64,000 bases of DNA, from assembly GCA_963711635.1 (NCBI GenBank), contig CAVQEZ010000007.1, forward strand, positions 47,659-111,658. Reading direction: 5' to 3'. The notes below the pieces were generated by a model. It was not told the origin of the DNA. It saw nothing but the letters and a program-made list of their open reading frames with translations, and did no database searches. The stretch is from CADEED01 sp963711635 (GTDB taxonomy: Bacteria; Pseudomonadota; Gammaproteobacteria; Steroidobacterales; Steroidobacteraceae). The translations under genes were made by a program, and so were the position numbers. Of the stretch, positions 57,973 through 64,000 are shown piece after piece (the first letter of the stretch is position 1; each line of letters starts with the position of its first letter).

Positions 57973-58721
57973 CTACAGGAAATTGTTAGGCCAGATCATC
58001 GAGCGCCACATGTGCGCCACGGGCGAGCCGTCGAAGCCCAGGCCTTCCTTCGGCTGGCGGAAATTGCGGCCGATGACGTCCTCGAATTCCCGCAGGTCGG
58101 GCTCGGGGCCGGGCTCGAAGGCGTAGATGTCGAACAGCGTGATCATGCGTGAGCTCATGTACCAGCGGTGCGCGCGCGCGATGTCATGGTCGCGCCGGAT
58201 GTAGTCCGGCGGCTCATAGTCCGCGCCGAAGTACTTCTTGTACGCTTCGGGATACTGGTAGCCCACGGACTCGTCGGCGAAGTAGCGCAGCGGCTGGTGA
58301 TAGCGGATCGCCCAGGCGACCTCTTCGTCCACATACGGCGCCACCAGCTGCGCGCTCCAGTAACCATGGTCGCAGCGCACCAGCGCGCCGTTGGAAATGT
58401 CGTGCAGGAAGCACGCCAAGATCACTTTTTCGCTCTGCCCGGATTCCAGCGCGAGCCTGGCGGACAAGCGCATGGTGGCGGCGCGCAATGGGCCCGAAGC
58501 GCAGGCGGTAGAAATCGAGCAGCGTCGGGTTTTTCCGGCATGCGCGGCAGCGCCGGGTTGTCGCCCATCATGAAGACGGCGCCGCGCTGCGCCTCGGCGA
58601 ACAGTTCGGCCTCGATGTCCGGCGCATCCGTGCCGATGGTGCCGATGGGTGACGGCAGGATCAGGCGCTTGCGTCCGCTTTGCGGCCACTCGTCCTGCGG
58701 CGTCTCGGGATTGGCGTTCAT
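57973..58721 (-). CDS. HD-domain protein, one frameshift
   Basis: Predicted metal-dependent phosphohydrolase. The HD pair is in VILACFLHDISNGALV, and further His/Asp residues lie in RCDHGYWSAQL and WAIRYHQPLRYFADES. The C-terminus has RAHRWYMSSRMITLFDIYAF and SPVAHMWRSMIWP. The first 66 codons (MNANPETPQDEWPQSGRKRL) are in another frame; an indel near 58,520 separates them. It overlaps the LysE stop by 4 bp. Substrate is unknown. Confidence 0.85.
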
Positions 58722-59350
58722 TGCCGGGCCGTCGCGAGCCTCAATCCCAGCGCAATGAACATCACGCCCGCGATCTTGTTGAGTATCGAGGCCATCGAGG
58801 GACGGCGCAGGAAAGCACCGCGCAGGTGGGCCGCGCCGATGGCCAGCACCAGGCACCACACGACGCCCAGCGCGACGAAGGACAGGCCCAGCACGAGAAA
58901 CGCGCCGACCTTGTGGGTGCTGCCGGCCGAAATGAATTGCGGCATCAGCGCGAGGAAGAACAGCGCCACCTTGGGATTGAGCAGGTTGGACAGGATGCCC
59001 TGGCGGAACGCCGGCCAGCGGCCATCGCCCGCCTCGGGTGTATCCGCACCTGGCAGCCCGCTGGCGCGGCTCAGCAACGCGCGCACGCCGATGTAGAGTA
59101 GATAGGCGGCGCCGGCGTACTTCACCGCCATGAACGCGTATTGCGACGTGGCCAGCAGCGCCGAGAGTCCGAGCGCGGCGGCGAAGGTGTGGATGATGCT
59201 GCCGGCCGTGATGCCCAGCGCCGCGGCGATGCCGGCGGTGCGCCCGCTGGCCAGACTGCGGCCGAGGATGAAGAAAGTGTCCTGTCCGGGGGTGAGAATC
59301 AGGACGACGGCGGTGGCTATGAACAGCCAGTAATGGTGAATGCCCAGCAT
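58718..59350 (-). CDS. LysE family amino-acid exporter
   Basis: 210 residues with six hydrophobic segments. Typical LysE/RhtB blocks are HHYWLFIATAVVLILTPGQD, FILGRSLASGRTAGIAAALG, KYAGAAYLLYIGVRAL and FRQGILSNLLNPKVALFFLA. Exports amino acids or homoserine lactones in characterised relatives. The frame is intact. Start 59350 (MLGIHHYWLF) fits the family; 59359 is also possible. It is the first gene of a three-gene minus-strand unit with the HD and AlkC-like genes. Confidence 0.92.
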   Translation of the reverse strand: MLGIHHYWLFIATAVVLILTPGQDTFFILGRSLASGRTAGIAAALGITAGSIIHTFAAALGLSALLATSQYAFMAVKYAGAAYLLYIGVRALLSRASGLPGADTPEAGDGRWPAFRQGILSNLLNPKVALFFLALMPQFISAGSTHKVGAFLVLGLSFVALGVVWCLVLAIGAAHLRGAFLRRPSMASILNKIAGVMFIALGLRLATARQ

Positions 59351-59404
59351 GGGCGCCACTGTGCAGCGGCGCCCACTACTTTGGCAATCAAGCTTTGCTT
59401 GCCC

Positions 59405-59961
59405 TCACGAAACGAACGCTGCGGGCACCGGCTCCTCGCCCACCGCCTGGCGCAACACTGCCCAGTGCATGGCCTCGTCGCCGAGAATGCTGGCGGCCGC
59501 CTTGGCCAGCTCGCGATCCTTGAAAGCGGCACGGCGCCGAGATAGGCACTGACCGCGCCTTTCTCGAGACCGCCCGCGAAGCGCAGCACGTCGTTCTGCG
59601 TCTTCAAGGTTTCCACCGGAAAGGTGTACTTGGCCTTGGGTTCGGCGGGAGTTCCGCCGAGTTTCTTGACCGTGCCGGCCAGCACATCGGCGTGCTGCTT
59701 GTGGTGGCCCTGGAACGTGATGGCCAGCGCCAGTACCGGCCCCTTGAGCAGCCCGCTGCCCGCGCCGACGGCATAGGCTTCGATGGCCTCGAGCTCCGCG
59801 GCCAGCGCGCTGTTCAGAATTGCGACGTCATTGGCCGGGTTGGCGGCTTTTTCTCCGGCGGCGAGAACCTCGCGCCCCGCGAGCAATGCCACGGCCGAGC
59901 TGGACAAAATCAGTCCACCGGCACCCAGAAAGCTGCGTCTCGCAACGTCAAATTGAAACAT
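59405..59961 (-). CDS. ferritin-like (DUF4439-type) exported protein, one frameshift
   Basis: Four-helix ferritin-like protein with a Tat-type signal, VARRSFLGAGGLILSSSAVA. The helical domain has AILNSALAAELEAIEAYAVG, FQGHHKQHADVLAGTVKKLG and, after an indel near 59,535, AAFKDRELAKAAASILGDEA followed by MHWAVLRQAVG. Glu and His in these helices could bind a di-metal centre. The start follows CAGGAGAATTCG. A periplasmic role in metal handling or stress is only inferred. Confidence 0.83.
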
Positions 59962-60164
59962 CGAATTCTCCTGAAGGACGGTGACGCCAACTAAATGCGC
60001 GGATCGGCTTGTTTGTTCCGTCCACAGGTAAGTCTTCTCTGACGTAAACGGCACTCCGGCAGTGCAGCAGCATTCGATGGGAACCAGATGACCCGCTGCG
60101 GCGACTCACAGGTCAGGAGCCGGCTCAACGGACGGGCCGGCCATTGCATCAAACAAGGTCGAGC

Positions 60165-61602
60165 ATGCTTTCCATACTGGTTTGCCACTCATATTTCCTG
60201 CGCTTCGACCGCAAACAGCTGGAGCGTGCCAAGCCCTACCCACCGCTGGCCACGTTGCAGGTGGCCGCGCTGCTGCGCAGTGCCGGCCACGAAGTGTCGC
60301 TGTTCGACGCCATGCTGGCCGAGGACTTCACGCGCTTCGAGCGGCAGCTCGACGTGCTCAAGCCGCAACTCGTGCTGCTCTACGAGGACAACTACAACTT
60401 CCTGAGCAAGATGTGCCTGGGCCGCATGCGCAAGGCCGCCTGCGAGATGCTCGGGACTGCGCGCGCGCGCGCGGTGCACGCATCATCGTCGCGAGGTTCC
60501 GACGCCTCGGATGCGCCGGAAAAATATCTCGCCGCCGGCGCCGACGCCGTGCTGCACGGCGAAGCGCTCGGCGCGCTCATGGCGCTCGTCGACCGGCTGA
60601 ACGGCAATGACGCACTCGATCCCCACACGCTGCCGCGCGGCCTGCCCGATGTCAGCATCGCCGCCGCCGCGGGCACGTTGCGCCATAAAGCTGCGGCGCA
60701 AGTTGCCGGAGCCCGACCTGCGCGTGCAACCCGCCTGGGATCTGGTCGACATCGAGAAATATCGCCGCGTGTGGCGACGCGCCCATGGGTATTTCAGCCT
60801 CAACATGGCGGCCTCGCGCGGTTGCTCGTTCCGCTGCAACTGGTGCGCGAAACCCATCTGGGGCAACCAGTACCTGCAGCGCCCGGCGCGCGACATCGCC
60901 GCCGAGATGATTCACCTGCGCCGCCACTACCGGCCCGACCACATCTGGTTTGCCGACGACATTTTCGGCTTTCGCGTCGACTGGGTGAATGAGTTCGCCG
61001 CCGCGCTGGCGGAAGGCGGCGGTGGCGTGCCCTTCACGATCCAGCTGCGCGCGGATCTCGTCAGCCCGCGCATGGCCGAGGCGCTGCGCGCGGCCGGGTG
61101 CCGCGAAGTCTGGATCGGCGCCGAGAGCGGCAGCCAGAAGATCCTCGACGCGATGAACAAGGGCACGAACGTCGCCGAGATCTGCGCCGCGCGCCGCCTG
61201 CTGGGCGACGCCGGCATGCGCGTGGGCTACTTCCTGCAGCTCGGCTATCTCGGCGAAGAGCTCGACGACATCCTGGCCACGCGCCGGCTGGTGGACGAGG
61301 CCCGACCCGATGACATCGGCGTGAGCGTCTCCTATCCACTGCCCGGAACCAAGTTCTACGAGGCGGTGAAAGCGCAGCTCGGCAGCAAGACCCACTGGAA
61401 CGAGAGCAATGACCTCGAGATGATGTTCTCCGGTACGTACCACTCGGATTTCTACCGCGTGGTGCGCAACCTGCTGCACGACCAGGTCACGCGCCCGCAC
61501 GCCGGCGACGTGAGCGCCCGCTGGGACGAGTTGTGCGCCAGCGAGCTGCATTACCGGCAGTTGCCCGATGCGCCGGCCGTGGCCCTCAACTACGGGTCAT
61601 GA
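60165..61602 (+). CDS. B12-binding radical SAM protein, frameshifted
   Basis: Class B radical SAM enzyme with an N-terminal cobalamin-binding domain. The N-terminus has LSILVCHSYFLRFDRKQLER, KPYPPLATLQVAALLRSAGH and LVLLYEDNYNFLSKM. The SAM/4Fe-4S motif is CSFRCNWCAKPIW (Cx3Cx2C). IWFADDIFGFRVDW, VWIGAESGSQKILDAMNKGT and DIGVSVSYPLPGTKFYE are later TIM-barrel blocks. Indels lie near 60,475, 60,490 and 60,690. The end overlaps the next gene as ATGA. The reaction is unknown. Confidence 0.9.
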
Positions 61603-62500
61603 CCGACATCCTGCTCACGCACGGTTACTTCCTCGCCGAGGACGAGAAGGAACGGCAGATCATGAAGCCGTATCCGCCGCTCGGCCTGCTGTACCTGTCG
61701 GCCTGGCTCAAGCGCGCAGGCTTCTCCGTCGACGTGTTCGACAGCACGTTCGGCGAGCGCGAGGCGCTGCGGGAACGTTTCGCGGCTTCACCCGGTGGAC
61801 TGGTCGGCATCTACACCAATCTCATGACGCGGCGCTCGGTGCTCGAAATCGTGCGCGCCGCCAAACTGAATCGCTGGACGGTGGTGCTCGGCGGACCGGA
61901 AAGCGCCAACTACCTGGCCGAGTACCTGGGTGCCGGGGCGGACGTCATCGTCATCGGCGAAGGCGAGCTCACGCTGGCGGAGCTGGTCACCGCGCTCGCG
62001 AATCGCGGGCCGCATCGTCTGCACGAAGTCTGCGGCGTGGCTTTCCGCGACGAAACCGGCGCCATCGTGCGCACCGCCGAGCGCGCCAAGATTCCGGATC
62101 TCGACGGCCTGCCGTGGCCGGATCGCGAAGCCATCGATCACCAGTTGTATCTCGACGCGTGGAAGACCCACCACGGCGCCAGCAGCATCAACCTCATCAC
62201 GGCGCGCGGCTGTCCGTATCGATGCAACTGGTGTTCGCACGCGGTGTATGGCTTCACGCACCGGCGCCGCAGTCCCGCCATCGTGGCGGACGAAGTGCAG
62301 TGGATAGTCGAGCGGTACGACCCCGACCAGGTCTGGTACGCGGACGACGTGTTCACCATCAGCCATCCGTGGCTGGCGGCATACAACGCCGAGCTCAAGC
62401 GGCGTGGCATCCACCGCCCCTTCGAAACCATCACGCGCGCCGACCGGATGCAGAACGAGACGGTCGCGGCGCAGCTGCGTGAGCTGGGCTGTTATCGGGG
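61599..62500 (+). CDS. B12-binding radical SAM protein, 3' part lost at chimeric join
   Basis: Close paralogue of the preceding gene and translationally coupled to it. It begins TDILLTHGYFLAEDEKERQI and KPYPPLGLLYLSAWLKRAGF. The cobalamin domain includes VVLGGPESANYLAEYLGAGA and VIVIGEGELTLAELV. The cluster motif is CPYRCNWCSHAVYG. WYADDVFTISHPWLAAYNAE follows. The protein is normal until QLRELGCYR near 62,498, where VW-IG-x-ESG would be expected; there the sequence changes to AT-rich DNA. About 150-200 C-terminal codons are missing. Confidence 0.9.
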
Positions 62501-62619
62501 ACACGGATGGGACAGATACACCATTATTAAGAATAAGTGATGACAGAGGACAGACATTTGGTGACATCATAGTACTCACAGCCAATAATGCTACAACAAC
62601 TACCAACACAACGCAATAA
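62498..62619 (+). CDS. C-terminal fragment of an archaeal secreted repeat protein
   Basis: The frame reads GDTDGTDTPLLRISDDRGQT then FGDIIVLTANNATTTTNTTQ before TAA at 62617-62619. The SDDRGQTFG pattern is a BNR/sialidase-like repeat (S-x-D-x-G-x-T-F), common in exported proteins of Nitrososphaeria, where Asn/Thr-rich ends are usual. It has no relation to the radical SAM gene in front. The 5' part is absent because of the join. Confidence 0.65.
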
Positions 62620-64000
62620 ATACACCAACCATCATCCTATTTTTTTAAAAACTACATTCTTAATACATGATAAAATAAGTCAGTAAAATGATACCAACAC
62701 CCCATTTCGACTTCAATATTTTTATATTTTACAATAAATTAAATGTCCAATTAATCAATCAGATATATCTGCTCTGAAATCAAAATTTTGACGATGATGT
62801 GATTATTATTAGAGAGCTTAAATAGCATTCCATTTAAATCACAATATCTTGGCCTTTAAATATTCAACAATATTAATATCCATTTTGTTTCATTTCACTT
62901 TTTATTATCCTGATATCTGTTTTACCATTGACAAATAGTGAGAACAAATTTGGAATATCTCCGCATTATCAGAAACACCCACATTTAAGATAAACACCCA
63001 AGATAATCACTAGCAATATTAAAAATATTACAAAAGTAAATCAATTCATCTTTATCGTACCCTCAGCTCTCATATTCTAATGCAACTTATGGAATAAAAA
63101 TAGATTATCCGTCCGATTGGACAATAAAGGAGGGAGGGCACAACAATTTTTCATAACCAAAGCAAAGCACTTAATGTTGTAGCTGAAATTTTAGCTCCTA
63201 ATCAGAGTGAATACTTTAATCCGAAATAGGAGCTTCCATAATAGTATCAGATTAGTCTTTGAAGATTACAATACGTTTGGAGATTTCACAAACAATAACA
63301 TCTTTAATTATATGGACAAAAATGAGTCTGAAACAGACAACAAAAATAAACTAATGGCCGTCGCCTAAGAGGATAGGTGCAATAGGGATTTATTGTCATA
63401 ATTTTGACCTTAAAAGTTGGAATCAAAATGCAACTTTAGCAGGTAATCCCCCTCATCAAATATTTTTAGATTACAGTTATGACAAAAAATAGTAAATATG
63501 CTACAGAAATTGGACCATAAAGAATGATAAAATATACATCATTGAGTTTGTGCCTCAGGACAAATACTATAGTTTATACTTACGAGTCATAAACGAATCA
63601 TTGACTCATTTCAAATTATGAATTCTTAAAATTCACAATGGTAATGCCACTCTTCGAATAATTATAAATTTATTCTGGGGTTTAGTCTAATACCAAAATA
63701 AAATTAATTAATTTATTTCCTATCAGAATCTTTTATCTTCAACGGTAAGAATCTATCCTAGATATGATCAAATGTATTGGAAATCTGCTGTAGAAGTATA
63801 TGGTCTACATCTAAACTCATAGTGTTAACTGCTATTTTGTTATAAAGCAACTCAAACCCATGTGGATATCTTCATGATTTCCATAAAATCGCCTACCTAT
63901 GTATAGTAACGATTGTCGTATAACCAATGATAAAAGTCATAAATCAATAAATAAATCAATAAATCAATGACATATAATAAAATCAAAAAATTTATGATAA
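62500..64000. other. AT-rich segment of foreign origin (chimeric tail)
   Basis: The base composition drops from about two-thirds G+C to about 30% within a few bases. The tail has no intact gene above 60 codons. Recognisable pieces are the repeat-protein end (62,498-62,619), a signal-peptide-like stretch ISLFIILISVLPLTNS near 62,895-62,945, a broken PsbP-like gene (63,076-63,625) and an open stretch ending at 63,822 (STVRIYPRYDQMYWKSAVEV). The last 60 bases are AAATCAATA-type low-complexity repeats. 62,620-62,890 and 63,823-64,000 hold nothing I can name. Confidence 0.85.
63076..63625 (+). pseudogene. PsbP-like archaeal secreted protein, broken by many errors
   Basis: Fragments in changing frames are SYSNATYGIKIDYPSDWTIK, AEILAPNQSEYFNP, SWNQNATLAGNPPHQIFLDY and IIEFVPQDKYYSLYLRVINE. 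Their order matches the PsbP-like family abundant in ammonia-oxidising archaea: Y-x-N-x-T-Y-G-I-x-I-x-YP-x-x-W near the start, TLAGNPAHK-type block in the middle, and a closing 'Y-x-x-Y-L-x-x-I-x-x-S'. At least five stops or shifts interrupt it (first TAA at 63154). The damage is probably low-coverage read error. Confidence 0.7.

Noticed and set aside
62620..64000. AT-rich tail as a genomic island, prophage or plasmid in the bacterium
   Set aside because: No integrase, tRNA or direct repeat occurs, both genes at the border are cut, and the fragments look archaeal.

Overview
This window is a high-GC (by eye about 65% or more) chromosomal segment of a Gammaproteobacterium, joined near base 62,500 to about 1.5 kb of very AT-rich DNA of a different origin. 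Three things support the bacterial assignment: the rpoN-hpf-rapZ-mgtE order, the pcm-rhodanese-tolC-waaA-Kdo kinase order, and an adk / PPi-phosphofructokinase / H+-pyrophosphatase cluster. The mix looks most like the Xanthomonadales/Nevskiales/Steroidobacter side of the class, but no 16S or ribosomal marker is present, so that placement is inference. The AT-rich tail encodes broken fragments resembling secreted proteins of ammonia-oxidising Nitrososphaeria (Thaumarchaeota). It is best read as a chimeric assembly join of two soil-type community members.

Layout. 1-3,375: end of rpoN, hpf, rapZ, then a 335-bp inverted-repeat element where ptsO often sits, then mgtE. 3,388-8,025: phosphopantetheinyl transferase and patatin, a periplasmic Bcp peroxiredoxin, and four small secreted or lipoprotein genes. 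8,104-12,596: MoxR ATPase plus VWA protein and a penicillin-acylase-type hydrolase. 12,608-19,654: a carbon block tkt-gap-pgk-pyk on the minus strand, interrupted by an opposing NIPSNAP gene and a nested 826-bp inverted-repeat element. 19,779-26,922: methyltransferase, cpdA, TraB-like protein, CPBP protease, LON-domain protein, mpl, Yip1 protein and RNase D. 26,911-31,475: adenylate kinase with a basic tail, PPi-dependent phosphofructokinase and H+-PPase. 31,613-42,072: msrB, DoxX, an AAA+ regulator without a GAFTGA loop, methyltransferases, a thioredoxin-like protein, an intradiol dioxygenase, hydrolase, GFA protein and a GGDEF/EAL protein. 42,277-49,885: pcm, rhodanese, tolC, waaA, Kdo kinase, a heptosyltransferase, DUF6165, an M24 peptidase and a zinc-finger protein. 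49,905-59,961: glnE, a lipoprotein, an Anbu proteasome homologue, an aspartic protease, a tandem 25-bp repeat, a JmjC-like cupin, an AlkC-like glycosylase, an HD protein, a LysE exporter and a ferritin-like protein. 60,165-62,500: two B12-binding radical SAM genes, the second cut by the chimeric join.

How the genes fit together. PPi-phosphofructokinase, H+-PPase, adenylate kinase and the tkt/gap/pgk/pyk run describe glycolysis in which pyrophosphate is an energy currency. waaA, Kdo kinase, heptosyltransferase, tolC and mpl form an envelope set. rpoN, hpf, rapZ and glnE belong to nitrogen and stress control.

Data quality. Many genes are broken by single-base indels. Where the expected protein could be reconstructed, most breaks are one extra base. 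Genes such as gap, tkt, mpl, waaA and the M24 peptidase are intact, so the breaks are best treated as sequencing errors and not as pseudogenes. I found no tRNA, rRNA, CRISPR array, prophage or transposase gene.
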